Source: Xiphophorus maculatus (Eukaryota; Chordata; Actinopteri; Cyprinodontiformes; Poeciliidae). Taken from it: a DNA stretch of 64,000 bases. The DNA is taken from positions 6,654,802 through 6,718,801 of the forward strand of contig NC_036445.1 of assembly GCF_002775205.1 (NCBI RefSeq). The letters are read 5' to 3'. The notes below the pieces were generated by a model. That model ran no database searches. It was not told where the DNA came from and worked only from the letters and a program-made list of their open reading frames with translations. The position numbers and the translations under genes are program-made. This document shows, piece by piece, positions 1 to 12,645 of this stretch; positions within the stretch are counted from its first letter, which is position 1, and every line of letters starts with the position of its first letter.

Positions 1-312
1 TTTCGTTTGGGTTTTACTGGGAAAAAAAGGTCGCATGAAAGGTGTTCAGGTTTATGGGTTCTGCTCTATATTATGTACATGTCTCTGATGTTGCTTGTTC
101 ATCTGTAATTTTGTCTGTCTCCCAAAGCTAACAGGAGAGCACCCATTAACTCAATTAATATTTACATTCAGCAAATCACCTGCCATGTATTATGTGCTGT
201 GTAAACCCTAATGTGAAACCTACAGTATGTCTGTGTTTTTTAGTATCCCTGCATGCTGTAGATAATAGTGTTTGTGTATGTCTGTGCCATTCCATTCCCT
301 GTCTGTCTGTAG
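1..312 (+). other. cadm4: cadm4 intron, 3' part
   Basis: Sequence upstream of the first recognisable exon, read as the end of the intron that follows the third immunoglobulin-domain exon, which lies outside the window. It ends in a pyrimidine-rich tract and TAG at 310-312. Nothing else is visible. Confidence 0.55.
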
Positions 313-423
313 AGAATGTGTCAGTCACTACCATGGCTCCTACCACTCCACCCACCCAACCTACTAGTACTCCTCCCACCACCTCTCTCCTCAAGCCAAA
401 AAGCCGCTTTCTGGACCCAGAAG
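313..423 (+). CDS. cadm4: cadm4 exon: Thr/Pro-rich juxtamembrane stalk cassette
   Basis: A 111-nt exon with TAG at 310-312 and donor GTAAAC at 424. It reads as a Thr/Pro/Ser-rich segment (VTTMAPTTPPTQPTSTPPTT) followed by a basic SLLKPKSRF stretch and LDPE. Both ends are phase 1, so including or skipping it keeps the frame. It joins the next exon to give DPE-DPGAVVE. DPGAVVE directly precedes the membrane segment in mammalian CADM4, whose usual isoform lacks such a stalk as far as I recall; CADM1 has comparable alternatively spliced Thr-rich stalk exons. The role is inferred: an O-glycosylated spacer between the Ig domains and the membrane. The start at 313 rests on phase; AG at 313-314 is an alternative acceptor that would break the 1-1 symmetry. 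Confidence 0.72.
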
Positions 424-664
424 GTAAACCATGCACACACACTTTCTCCTCCCACCTCTGCTACCCTCGAAGCAAGATTGCTAAGCGAATGCTGTAACCT
501 GCAAGAAGAACAATTCATTTACTAATATGGTGCTGTTTTTAATCAATAAAAACTTAATAATGATGCAAAGCTTAAATAAAATGTACATATTGCAACGTAA
601 TATGTAATGGCCTGGTTTAGCTCCTTAATTAATGAAAGATGAGCCAAATTAATTTATCAAACTT

Positions 665-795
665 ATAATTACTTTGAAAAGTATTCATACCTTTGTTCCA
701 AAAAACTAAAACATTTTAGTGAAATTTTACATGATAGACAAACATAAAATACTGCGAAATTGTCAAGTGGAAGGAAAATGATAAGTTTTTTTAGT
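665..795. mobile_element. Tc1/mariner family-1 terminal fragment
   Basis: The stretch AAAAGTATTCATACCTTTG at about 677, followed by CATGATAGACAAACATAAAAT and AATTGTCAAGTGGAAGGAAA, matches the end of the dispersed fish Tc1-like element whose tips read roughly 'caaggcactg / caaaagtattcat'. Only one end survives and no transposase is present. Further copies of the family are listed at 11.8, 16.1, 20.8, 42.7, 52.0, 56.3 and 57.9 kb. Confidence 0.6.
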
Positions 796-1966
796 TACAT
801 AAAATTTGTAAATTATATCAGGCATTCATATACAGCTCCTTTTTTTCTGATTACCCTAAATAATTTATTTGCTGTGTTGCATTTAATTACAATATGAATA
901 TGACTGTTCTGTAAAGATGTTTGTTCAAATGATCTCAAATGTACATTTTAAATGGCTGTTCATTAATCTGACAGAACTTGAGTTAAGAAAAGTATACATC
1001 AATTGTAGAAACCTGGTAGACACTCCAAAAGTCTTGTTTCTGTTACTGCAAAGGCTATTGGCTGAAATCAAATGCATGACACAATTTATAGAATTGTGCC
1101 CATAATAATATTGAAAGCCATTTATCAATCCCCCCGCCCCCATCCTCCCTTCCAAATCATGCATGACTTTGTGTTGGAATAGTGAAAAAGTTAAAGCAGC
1201 ATGAAAATTTGGGCTAGGCATTGCAATGTTTTGCAGTAAAAAGGCTAAAATGTTTTGGGATTTAACATCACCAATAGGAAATCAATGTTTGAAAACAAAT
1301 ATGATTCAAAAATGTTACCTTCTTCCATGTTGAAATATCCATTAAATACTCCAGCTTATATTTCAAGAATTTGCACTTCTTTAATTCTTGTGTTTATTTT
1401 GTTTTCAAGAGCAGACCATTTCATTTTAAGATCTGGTTGTGGCTACTTAGCTAAAATTGCTTCCTCCAATTCATCGCTCACATAATTCTGTTAGCTGTGA
1501 CCATCTTGGCACTGTGCTTTTAATTTTGAAATTCACTCACTCGAAGTCTAATTAACTGAATTCATGGTGTAATTTGTTTGCTGGCACATTTAACAGCCCA
1601 TGTGTGAGTGCGTATATTGTTGCCATTACTGCTCCATGGTAGGGAGAATGAAAGTATAAATCAATTTTACCAAACAGACTCCTTGAAAGTCATTTCTTAT
1701 TAATATAGTATTTTCAGTGATAATGGAGACATGAGTAACACTGCTCTTTGCATGCAGATTAAAATGGAAAAAAATAAAGAAGTAGGGATAATACTGTTGT
1801 GGCCCCAACCTCCTCCATTATTCTCGTGACCCATCTCTTGCAGGTTACAGCTTCTCTTGCCCTCCGTCTCTCTTTTTGTCGTCTCCTGCTCAGCTTTTGG
1901 TGCCGCCCTCCTCACCACCAATTTCACTGTTCTCCGGTGGCCTCTTCCCACACTTGCATCTGCCTC

Positions 1967-1985
1967 CACACACACACACACACAC
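1967..1985. repeat. short (CA)n microsatellite
   Basis: Uninterrupted CA dinucleotides within a C/T-rich stretch of the cadm4 intron. Confidence 0.9.
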
Positions 1986-4977
1986 TCCTTTGTGCTTCGA
2001 CCTTCCTCAACCCTCTATTTGCATTAGTATATGTGCCTCTGTAAGCTCGGATATGCGCCACGCGCAGCGATCACCTTCTCTGGTTTCTTATCGCCGGCTG
2101 TTTGATGCCTCCCTGCTAACAAACACACCGCCCAGTCAGCGTTTGTGTTTGCGAGTCTGTGATGTTCGGCTGGTTTTTCTGCTGCTTGGTGGGTACTGTT
2201 AATGAATCTGCGTGAAGAGCTTAGAGACTGACATAGGTCTCCAGAGGGCTAGAGCAATATATTTATCTGCACACACTCACGTACACGCATAAATACACGC
2301 CAACATGTGGAGTGAAAAGCAGGGGTGTGAAAGTTGGGATCCAGGTGGTCTTTTTGATCACATTTTGCCAGAAAAGTGCAACACAGCAGGTCTAAGAAAC
2401 TCACACTGCCATTACTTTGGTATCCTGAATGCGTAACTTAAAAATCTTCACCGGTTTTCAATTCTTTCCATCTAAAGAATCTACTTATCTCATAAATGCT
2501 CTTCCACAAAGACATGCTCGCTGTAATCTCCTCTTTCTTTTTTCCACATCTTCAGCTTATCTGTCTGCTCTGTTACTTAAAAGGAAAGATGAGGCACAGG
2601 GAGCAGGAACAACCCTCTTGTTCTCTCTTTTTGCCTCTGCCATCTTCTGTGGCAGGTGGAGGATGTTCACCTGCGGCATGCGAGGAGATGCAGTTTAAAA
2701 ATAAAAAAAAAAAACGTCTTAAGAAAAGCTGTAAAGAAAAGCACTTTGGCGGATGTTTAGTCAACGTTGGTGCATCTTCCATGGGGCTCCTCGGAGAAAC
2801 AGCACAATTTTAAATAATGTCAGTCATTTCCTGTGGAGCTCTGGGCTGCAGCAGATTAAGAACAGGTTGGCATGGGGGGAATGAGGTGCACTTTAGTGCT
2901 TGGTTCTTTCTTCTCCTGTGAAATATTGCTTTGACCAACTGCTCTGTCTTAATGCCTTTGAATCCCATGCGTCATGTTACTGCAGATGCATTCATTTTGA
3001 TAATACACGCATCTGTCAATACGTGATCATGCACTTAATCAGTTTATTACAGCGCCTTGGGAGAGCCCAAGGAATACATATACAAGAATGAGCTTTCTTT
3101 TCTTCATTTTTTTCCTGCTTCTCCTCCATCAATCTCTCCTTCTCCCTTTGATCTGTGTGTTAGCACTTTATTAATGATTCATGTTTTAATTCTGTCCAAT
3201 GGAAGTCTAAAGATCCTGAATCAATAACTGCCTTGCCTTCTGTTGGGCTCCCCAGCAACACATCAAAAGGTTTTTGTTATTGTCAGCGCCTCAGCTGTCT
3301 GGACTCCACAGACATGTATATTTCATCTCGAATGCAATCTTAAGCTTCTTTTTTTCTTTATGCATGCTGCTTTTGTTGTTGCCACACAGTCGTTGTTGAA
3401 GCTATGCAGTCCACGCGAGTATATTAAGCGAAACTAACAATTTAGCTGCAGGTTCCTTATTCAGCTAACGAGTCATGATCATCCCAATATCTCAGGGCTC
3501 GACTTTCCTTCAGCAGACTAATTGAATGTTACAGCCCATTAACTGCAAGTTCTTACCTGTTATCTTTTCCATAGAGATGAGTGAAAAAGCTCTTCCCATT
3601 TTATAAGGTTAACTCTGGTGTCCTGATTGATTTTAACCCATTAAAAATGGAGTTTATTGCAAATAATGCAGGGAACCTACTGGAAATGAAAGAACATATG
3701 CAAGATTTTGAGTATTCTCTTTTGTGTTGTGTTCAAATCTGAATCCAGCTGGTTTGCTTCTGGCTGAAAATAAAATGTGTGATTTGAACATAATATGAAT
3801 TCAAAATTAACGTTCAAATTCAAGAATCGGTTACAGAAAACATCCAAACCAACATATGTGTAGGCATGTTTACTAAATTGCTATGTTGTTAATAATCAAC
3901 CACATTTTTTTGTTTAGTTTCCCTATCCCCAACCAGGCCAGATAACTGCCTGATCTGCACAATAAAGAAATCATACACTGATGCAATGATGAGATGAAAA
4001 ATAAACTGACTGATGTCGATCAGTCTGGAGTTAGAGTTCTTTCCTGAGGCTTTGGTAAATCCTAGTCAAACCTGTTATAGAACAGTTTGTTACAGAAATG
4101 TTTAAGTGTGACAAAAAAACAGGAAAAACAGATAAAATCAGACGGGAGAAAATATTTTTTCACATCACAAACGTGCATATGTGACAAAACAAAGGGCTAA
4201 TTTAGAAATTAAAGGTAATTATTTTACTCTTTTATCTAAGATAACCAGTAATCCCACCCATTAATTGCACTGCATTCTTCTGATATCATTGAGTGATAAC
4301 GACTGCAACACACTGAGAGCATTCAAACTTTCTTCTCTTTTTCTTTATTAAACTGTGTTTTACTTTGAAGCCGTTTCTGAAGTTATTATAAGGTGTTTTT
4401 AGGCTTACAGTATTACATACTTGTGTTTTCATTTCCATCTAAAAATGGTCATAGGTTTTTCAAGCCTTTTATCTCCTCTAGTTCATTCGGGGTTGATTTT
4501 TTTTTTTTGAAGGTTGCACTACATGGATTCTAAACACACTTAAAGTTTCCATCACTCAATCTGTATTGTTCTCCTGACAGGTGCTTGGAAGAAGTGTCTT
4601 TGTAAAGGCTGACTACCTTATTTCTTTATTCACTCTTCTCATTTTTCCTTTTTCTCACTCATTCAGATTGTCTGGCATTCTGTGCAGTGGGGGGTGATGA
4701 AGGGTGATAATGCAAGTTGGGTGGGAGATATCGAATTTTTTTTTCTCACGTCTTGCTCCTGGTATCCCCCCATGTTAACGTTTTAACGGGCTTTCTTTGA
4801 CCTCCCCTTTATGTCCTGCTTTCATTTTGATCCATCTATTTCTTTGTCTCAGTTTCTTTGCCTGGAGTCCTCTGTTTCTTCCATTTATCTGCATACGTTC
4901 CTATTAAATTACCCAACGCTGAACTGATGCACAGTTTTTCTCTTTTTTTCTCTCTCTTTTGCTTTGTTCTTTTTCAG

Positions 4978-5106
4978 ACCCCGGCGCAGTGGTTGAGACT
5001 CACAGCGCAGTACCTTATGCAGTGATAGGTGGCGTTCTGGCCCTTCTGGTTTTCACCGTCATCTGTGTCCTCATTGTCACCATCTGGTGCTCTGTCCGGC
5101 AGAAAG
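4978..5106 (+). CDS. cadm4: cadm4 exon: transmembrane segment
   Basis: A 129-nt exon, phase 1 at both ends, acceptor TTTTTCAG at 4977 and donor GTAAAG at 5107. It encodes DPGAVVETHSAVPYAVIGG, then a hydrophobic helix of about 22 residues (LALLVFTVICVLIVTIW), then the basic stop-transfer CSVRQKG. DPGAVVE, the PYAVIGG start of the helix with its Gly-Gly pair, and WCSVRQKG are diagnostic of CADM4 (nectin-like 4 / SynCAM4) rather than CADM1-3, which have a GRYLxRHKG stop-transfer. CADM4 is a single-pass plasma-membrane adhesion protein that makes homophilic and heterophilic trans contacts, notably between Schwann cells and axons. Confidence 0.93.
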
Positions 5107-8100
5107 GTAAAGTATAATATCAAATGCACAACACAAATATAACAAAATATTCTTTTACTACTGGCAAGGTTCCTTGCAGCTGTAGCTTTTGGTAAATTTC
5201 CTATTAAAAGTTTATTAGTAGTTGGGTACATCTAGATTCTGTGTAAACAATCATTTAAACTAACGCGTTAAAATTGTCAACAGAAACCAGGATGGATTGG
5301 ATGCTCCTTTCTGGCAAAGCGCTATCCATAATAAATGATCTTGGCCCGAGAAGCCAAAGAGAAAGGGTGGAGCAGGAAAGACAGGCGTAACCTAGATGTT
5401 TTATTACTGTATGTTAGTGCATCAAGACTCAAAGGAAGTCTCCCACTGTTTTCTATCTTTATAAGTGCCCCCATTATTGCAAGTGTTACACTATGTTGAG
5501 CAGCTGCCAATAAATTATTTAGGAGTAGGGCGACTAGCTGCAAACAGGATAACTCACCCAATGGCCAGACAAGCTGTCTGTCAACATCCACCATGACTTG
5601 ACCGCCAATCAGCAGAGAGACAGCACTGTTACAACCAATAAATGTTGAGACAGGGGCCATTAGAGCTTTGTCTTTGGTCCATTGTAACTGTCAACATGTC
5701 AGTCAACCTCTATGGTAAGGAGAAATAGAGTGTCACTCACTTTGTGACTGAAAGGACTCTTCAGCTGGGAGATAACTTATGCTGGTGTTGCTTCTGTATT
5801 ACACAAGCCTTTTTCTCAAAACAGTTCCTCATCAGCTTGCAAAGACAAGCTCCTCTCTGAGTTACATGTAGCTGCTTATTCAGTTGAAACCAGATAGAGA
5901 AGTACAGCGTTGTTGAAGATGCAGTAAAAGGTCCGTTCCAACCTAAATCACTGTCTAGGAATTTCCTTGTAGCAAATACACAGTTGAGACCTGACGTTAA
6001 AAAACATGCAGCTTACTTTTAAACATGCAGCTTACTTTTTTCTGTTTTTTTTTCTTTTCTTTTTGTAAGGGTCTTATCTTTGGGAAAATTAAGAGTATTT
6101 CTGTTTGCTGAATGCCAAAGTAATATTTTTCTTTTTTAGATTTTGAAAACCTTTCTCGTTTTCAAAAGAATATAAAGAAAGTACATAAAGTACTTCTCCT
6201 TAGTATTTGCTGGAATTGCCTTTTAAACTGTGCAGCTTGTGTAAAATGTTCTGTATGTCCTTCCACTATGGATCCACAATAGCGTGCTGGAGTATTTGGC
6301 TCATTCCTCCTGACAGAACTGATGTAACAGAGGCAGATTTGTAGGCTACCCTGCAACACATTTTCCATGGAGCTGAAATCAGGGCTTTATGATTGCGCTC
6401 CAAAACATTTCATTTGTCATCCTTAAGCAGTTTGTAATTAATTTGTCTGCATGCTTGTGGCCATGATCCATTTAGAAGACCCATTTGCGCTCGTTCTTTA
6501 GTATTCTTCCACATAGTGTTCTCTGTTACTGGGGGCATTTGCAAACTGCAGTCTGGCTTTTTATGTTGCTTTTGGATTATGATTTCTTCCGCTCTACGTA
6601 GCTTTTCAGTGCTTGTCCATCCAGGACTTACGTCATTATTGATAACCCTCTGAACACCCTCTTACCGGCTTCAGACAGCATCTTCATACAGTCTTCTGCT
6701 TTTGTTCTACGGTTGATATGCACACATTTCAGCAGATCCCATCTCTATCCTCAATGGTATGATGAGTGGACTTTTCCCATGGGGTTTGTCCCTTGGGTAT
6801 ACATGTTTGCATAGATGAATGTCAACATGTGTCATCTTCTGGGGCTTTCCAATTTGTTTATATGCATACTAATCTTAGTGAAGTTGAACTGGCTACTTTA
6901 AATAACTTCATTAAAAAGATCTATCTCATTATTCTGGCATTTAGCAAGTAGAAATAGTATTTGAAATAGTACCAAACAGAAAAAATTAAGTATTTATTTG
7001 AACACTAAATCTGCATTGCGGAACAAAAGATGGCCTGAGTCAAAACAAAACACATAAATCAAGTGTTGGGCATCTTCTATTCTTAAAAGTTAAACACATG
7101 AGAGACACTTCATGGGTTTTGTTCTCTTTTCTAGCATAGCCACTACTGCAGAAACATCCCTTGGCTGAAGTCCAGTGAAAAGGTTTTGTATATGCAGAAT
7201 AAAACTATAACTTCTATAAGAACCAATAATATTAACTCTTTGATTAAATTGAATAATTATTGGAGCTTTTTCACTAATATAATTTGGAGTTAACTTATTA
7301 GTAATCACACTAATCTGTAATGATTAGTCAACAGAAAAATAAAACATCAAGCATATTATTTAACCCTAAAAGAGACATGTCTCTGGGTGTGAAAATGTAT
7401 AAGACTAATTAAAGTTTAACAGGTCAAAGTTTTCCCTCCCTCTCTGGAGATTATAGAAAGGGTTGAATCTGATTTTCAGCAATACTCCTTGACGGTATTT
7501 TCTTTAGTAAAAAGAAAAAAAACGGGGACACTGATTCTGTGAGGCCCTTAAACACATCATATTCTTCTTTTTAAAAACTTCTTTACCATGATATGCAGTT
7601 CCTTTCTCCAGTCTGGATGTGGCTGTTTCCTTTCACTGACTTTTGGTTCTCACCATTACATTTCTCAACTCTGTTTACATGGAAGGCATCTTAGCACAGT
7701 TGATTTTTGGATCTTATGCTACAAAATCAGGCTCATTTTGACTTTGATTGACATGAGTCTACTATACGTTAGACAGATAATAACAAAAATACTTTATTTT
7801 CCTATTACTTGCTTGAGCTTGAACCTATCTCCTGATGGAAAGAGTTTCCTATTCTGTCCAGTTTCATAGATGGAACTCAATATTTAATTTATTATCTGTA
7901 TAATTTGTTTATATAATTTGTTAATTAAAGATGGTTGTAAAAGTTCTCTAAAAATGATTTTTTAATAAGGTCATGTACTGATGTCTGCATAGTTTTTAAA
8001 CATTTTCAATTTAAGGCCTTAGACAAATGAGCCTAACTTTCCTAAACAGACTTAAGTTATCTTCAGTTATATCTTAAATTTTATTCATTTCATCATTTTT

Positions 8101-9051
8101 ATTTTATTTTTGGTGTTTATATCATCATGTGCTGCAGTTCTGGCTATTATTACATTTTGACAAAATCAGAAAGCCCTTGATGTAGCCCTGAATTTAAAGC
8201 AGGTTATTTGGCCTTCTCGTAAACCCTTGAACAAAGATTTTCTCCCAAAACAGGCTTTTTATAGTTTCCTCAGGGAGATGAAATCAAATTGTTCTTGTTA
8301 GTCATTTGTGACCAGCTGCTTCCCCTAGAAAGAAATACTCTGTTTTAAAAAACTTTGACTTTAAATCAGAACTTCTTGACTTACAATCATGAACAGGTTT
8401 TACTGTGTTTGAAGGTGTTGAATCTAAAGGTGTACGAACAATGGAGCATGTCAGAACAGCTATTATTATGTAGTTATTTTATTATTATTATGCATGTATA
8501 CAGGAGGTGCAACCGCAGCAGAATCATATCCATCTTCATATGTCCTGAAACCAGATTAAAACGTGTTTTGTGAAAAACGGTACCCCAAACAAACCCCCTG
8601 GGTTATTTTTTTTTAAATAAGTTTGAATAGTTTTGTGGCTGATGCAAGCAAAATTTTGTTCTCCTGCACTTAACATTACCTCCACCCTTTTCTACCAATT
8701 TTTTCTTCTCTCCTTCTCCTTCTTTTACTCTGTCTATAATTCTCTCTTTTTTTCTATTACCTTCTCCTCCTCCTCTGACTCCATGCGTCCATCCACCACC
8801 TCTAATTTTCTGCCCCGTAGGCTCATACCGTACACGAGAGCCTATTCTTGCCTGGTATTGACCTAACAATCAGTAAACTAATGGATTAATCAGTTGTAGG
8901 TATGGAACACAGTAATATGAGCGCTGATTGGTGTGAAAACGCTGCATGGCGCTGCAATGATCATGACGCTTTGCCACCTAACCACCCCCCTACAATCTCC
9001 TTCTTTCTTTCTCTTTCTTTCTCTCTCTGTTCTCTCGCTCTTCCCATCCAG
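5107..9051 (+). other. cadm4: cadm4 last intron
   Basis: A 3.9-kb intron from GTAAAG to a C/T-rich tract ending CCATCCAG at 9051. It holds the transposon relic at 6190-6960. Nothing else is recognisable; the remainder is AT-rich with short, unconvincing open frames. Confidence 0.75.
6190..6960 (-). mobile_element. Decayed Tc1/mariner transposon (Tdr1/Sleeping-Beauty-like), antisense
   Basis: On the plus strand, phrases such as TTGGCTCATTCCTCCTGACA, GGTTGATATGCACAC, GCAAACTGCAGTCTGGCTTT and CCATTTAGAAGACCCATTTG are the antisense of a fish Tc1-like transposase gene of the Tdr1/Sleeping Beauty group. Their order is kept, but there are many substitutions and gaps and no open frame longer than about 70 codons, so this is a dead copy. 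Its terminal repeats are not clear; the left end may begin near 6150. Confidence 0.65.
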
Positions 9052-9161
9052 GTTCCTATCTCACCCATGAGGCCAGCGGCTTGGACGAACACGGTGAGGT
9101 GCAGGAGGCTTTTCTCAACGGGAACGACGCCAGCCAGGGCAAGAAGGAGTACCTACTGTAG
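9052..9161 (+). CDS. cadm4: cadm4 terminal coding exon: cytoplasmic tail
   Basis: The acceptor at 9051 completes the split Gly codon of RQKG|SYLTHEASG. The tail continues LDEHGEVQEAFLNGNDASQG and ends KKEYLL with TAG at 9159-9161. SYLTHEASGLDE is the juxtamembrane FERM/protein-4.1 binding motif of the nectin-like family and closely matches mammalian CADM4. The C-terminus is a class II-type PDZ ligand; the last two residues are LL where CADM1-3 end in FI, also with a hydrophobic end. The tail is about 42 residues, normal for the family. This exon and the membrane exon fix the gene identity; the Ig exons are upstream of the window. Confidence 0.95.
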
Positions 9162-10750
9162 CCCTTCATTTTGTTAATCCCTTCTCTTCTGACCTCATAC
9201 CCCTACCCCTCCCGCTCCCTGCCTCCAACCTTATATACAGTATATATATAAATACAAATACACACACACACGAACACACCCCAACACTCCGACACAATTC
9301 GCCATAACAGGCAGCCTTCGGAAAGCGACTGTACTACACATAGCCAATCCATCACACTCCATTCCACTCCATCTCCTCCATATACACTCGCATAACCCAA
9401 GAGACAGACCGAGAGACGGAGAGCCGCTCGGCCCCACCAGACATCAACGACTGTGCAATATACAGAACTGTAAGTCCCGGACTGCTGGAGAGAGCGAAAG
9501 AGCGGCGACGGAGTGAAGTGAATGTAGGCAAAAGCGAAATGATCCCATAATTATTTAGATCAAGAAGGAAGAGGGCCACACAATGAAAAGTGGCCCCTTT
9601 CTGCCTCGCCTGTGCAGCCGCCAAAGTGGAAGGGGAATTAGACGCAGATGACTGCTGTAATTCACCGCCTGGAGAATAGAAGAATCTATTTCACAAAGCC
9701 CAATCTCTAACCGAAGGGGACAGCAGGAGAGCTGCGCAGGGAGGGTGGGGAAGGAGGTGGCGAGGGGAAACTTGAGCAGAAGCTACTTTGTGCTTGATGG
9801 TAAATTACAGAGATTTTTCATATTACGGTTGTATCTCATCGACGAAGCACAGCTTGTCCATAATTCCCTACCAAAGCTGCGAGAAGTATCTGGATTGTGG
9901 CAATAAGCTGAATTTCTTGTTGTTTAGCTAGTTTTAAAAGAAAACTTAAAGTGATCCCCCTCCTTTCAGTTCAAGAGTGAAACAAAAAGGTGATTCTCAA
10001 CATCCTCTCCGTACACCTGTTACCATGCTCTCCTCCCTCTCTTTCAGTCCCTCTTCTTCTCAGTGTTTCCCCCCCTCTACCATTCCCCTGTTGTTGGCCC
10101 CGTAATAATGAAAGGATTAGCGTCGGGCTGCGTTCCCAAGAAGGAAGAAAGGAATATGACTTGCAGAGGCATTAAAGAGAAGCTTAATTATTTTAGAATG
10201 TCATTAAGAGGATAAAAAGGTTTAAAAAGTTCCAATAAGAAAAAGAGGGGAGCTGTCAAAAAGGAGCGAACAAGAGAACAAAACCGGCGTATGCAGCTAC
10301 ATGCACACATCCATACATACACGTCCACAGAACAAGTATACATATCTCTGAATTCTTTGTTTGTATAAAAAAGAACAGTGACATGAGTTAAATTAAACTT
10401 TTAAGAATTAAGAAAACTGTTTACTATTGAAACGCATTATAAAGCAACTATACTAACACAGAATATTAGCCTTTAGAGGTGCAACACCGAACAAACTACT
10501 GTCCAGTGATCTTTAAAGAAAATATAAAAATGAAAAAAAAATTGTCTTTATGAAAAAAACAGAGGTCTTATTGATTTTTTTAAATAATTATTGCTATTAT
10601 TTGAACAATTCTGATTGTTGTTACTGTTATTATTATTGCCGTTGTTATTATTATAATTGTAAATGTTAAAGAAATGTACACTTCCCATGGTTTTTGGTTT
10701 TTTTTTGTTTTACTGTAGAAAAAATAAACTTGCTGTCATTTTTCACTCTT
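9162..10750 (+). other. cadm4: cadm4 3' untranslated region (probable extent)
   Basis: Sequence after the stop codon, with a TATA/CA-rich simple stretch at 9235-9275 and purine-rich segments. The first canonical AATAAA after the stop is at 10723-10728, giving a 3' UTR of about 1.6 kb. A second AATAAA lies at 10919-10924. The true end is inferred, not shown. Confidence 0.5.
10723..10728 (+). terminator. cadm4: Candidate cadm4 polyadenylation signal AATAAA
   Basis: First perfect AATAAA downstream of the stop, followed within 30 bases by T-rich sequence. An alternative signal is at 10919. Confidence 0.4.
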
Positions 10751-11844
10751 TTTCCTCTTTACCTTTCCTCTCTTTCCCAGTATTTCTCTCTCTTTGTCTC
10801 CTGTGCCTAGTTGTCTCTTCTCCTGTCTTTCACACCTGTTTATTTTAGAGTCCATGTGCCACTGTTGATATATATAGCTAACTATTTCTTTATAGGGGAA
10901 AGAAACAAAGCACGACAAAATAAAAAAAAGAATACAAAAATAACCTCATCAGACTGATTCTTGTGTCTGTGTGATCAGCCGGTGCTGTTTGTCATTTAGA
11001 GAAACAGGGGGAAAGAAATGAATCATTCAGTTTTCATACCGCGGGAATTAATTTTCTGTTTTTGTCACATCACAACTACAAACTACAATGTCTTTTGATT
11101 TGATTTAACTTGACAGATCAGCACAAGTTATTGTTAATGATACATGGTTTTAAAAAAAAAAGCAATGTATTTGTGTTTTGGGTTTAGCAATGTTTGCTCT
11201 GTAACCTCAAATGAACTTCAGTGCAGCCAGTTGTCTTCAGAAGTCACCCATTAAGAGCGTCCACTTGCATGTAATTTAATGTTGAAGCCATCTGTATTGT
11301 GAGTGGTGCAGAGATTTCATTTGTAGGAGAACATTAAAGAACAAATAGCATCACAAACACTAAGGAACACATCACATTAGTTAAGAAGTGAGTTATATTG
11401 TGCTATTTTAAATGATTATTACTAGTTTTAAGATGCACTGTTGGCCAGCCCATCTAGGGACAAGTGCTGCGAATTAGCTGTTGCTGTAAGCAAAGCTAAT
11501 AGCAATAGCAAGTTGCTATTAGCAAACATGGGGCTGCTGTTCTGTTCAGTTTGTCTATGTTGATGTGTGTCTTAAACTTAAATAAATAAATATGAACAAG
11601 TTTAGAAAAATCAAATCCCAAACTTTAAGCATTCTATAAAGAGACTATTAAATATATCCTCTAAAACTGAAATAGTTTGGTTTAAGTGCAAATATACTTC
11701 AACATGATCATAAATCTAAATTGACACTAAATGCAGAAGCTAAGTAGATCCGTTGCTCAGGTTGGAGAATGTATTCACTGGAAAACCATGACTTGTGTAT
11801 TTAACACATCTGGCTCTTTGAGAGTTGAGCTGAAAAAACTTAGT

Positions 11845-12645
11845 TTGCCAAAAGCCATGTAGACATCAGACATGCAGAAAAAGGTGCTATTATCAAAGGA
11901 GACCAAAATTGAACCTGTTGACATGCATAACGCTATGTGTGGAAGAAAACCAACACTGTATATTACTACCTTGAACTCATCATCCCTACTGCAAACATGT
12001 TGGTGGCAGCATCATTCAGTAGGGATTCCTTTCCTTAGCAGGGAGTGGGAAAGGAATCAGTGGGATTCCTTTACCACTGATGGGAAAACGAATGAAGCTG
12101 ATATTCAGGACAATTGTAAAAGAAAACATCTTGGAGAGTGGAAAACCTGAGACTGTTAACCTTTCAGCTAGATAATCACTTTAAACATACAGACAGAGAT
12201 ACAATAGAATGGGTTACAGTTTAGTATATTTACATGAGAGGTTGGCACAGTCAAACGCCAAGCCTTTATCATCCCGTGGCACCGACATTCTTCATTTAGA
12301 TCTCACTCAGCCTGAGATATTTTACAAAGAAGACTGGCCAAAAATCAACACTGAAGATGTACAAATGGGAAAAAGACATAACTCAAAGGTTCTGCAACTA
12401 ATTACACCAAAAGATGGCCCTAAAAAATATTGACTCTGGGGTGAATAAAAATTCACAGCATACAGGTTAGACAGCTCTCTGTAGGAAGCTTTGGCAAACT
12501 TTTTCTTTTCTGCGTTAGTAGTATGCATTGCTTTGTATTGGTTTATCACAGAGCATCTCATGGAAACACGTTGACCTTTGTTGTTGTAATGTGACAAAAT
12601 GTGAAAAAGTTCCAGGATTCTGATTACTTTGAGAAAGTACAGAAC
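11845..12645 (+). mobile_element. Tc1/mariner family-1 copy, 3' two thirds
   Basis: Sense-strand order is preserved: GCCAAAAGCCATGTAGACAT, GAGACCAAAATTGAACCTGT, a 'grow large' TGGTGGCAGCATCATTCAGT, CTTGGAGAGTGGAAAACCTG, AAACATACAGACAGAGATAC, then AATGTGACAAAATGTGAAAA near the right end. These are the hallmarks of the DD34E transposase gene and right terminus of a common fish Tc1-like family. The frame is broken by stops and small indels, and the left terminal repeat is missing. The copy is dead. Confidence 0.75.

Larger units (their letters stand above)
424..4977 (+). other. cadm4: cadm4 intron (stalk exon to transmembrane exon)
   Basis: A 4.55-kb intron from GTAAAC to a long pyrimidine tract ending TTTTTCAG at 4977. 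Apart from a Tc1-type fragment near 665-795 and a short CA repeat at 1967-1985 it looks like ordinary AT-rich intron. The short open frames here show no domain and no conserved composition. Confidence 0.7.
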
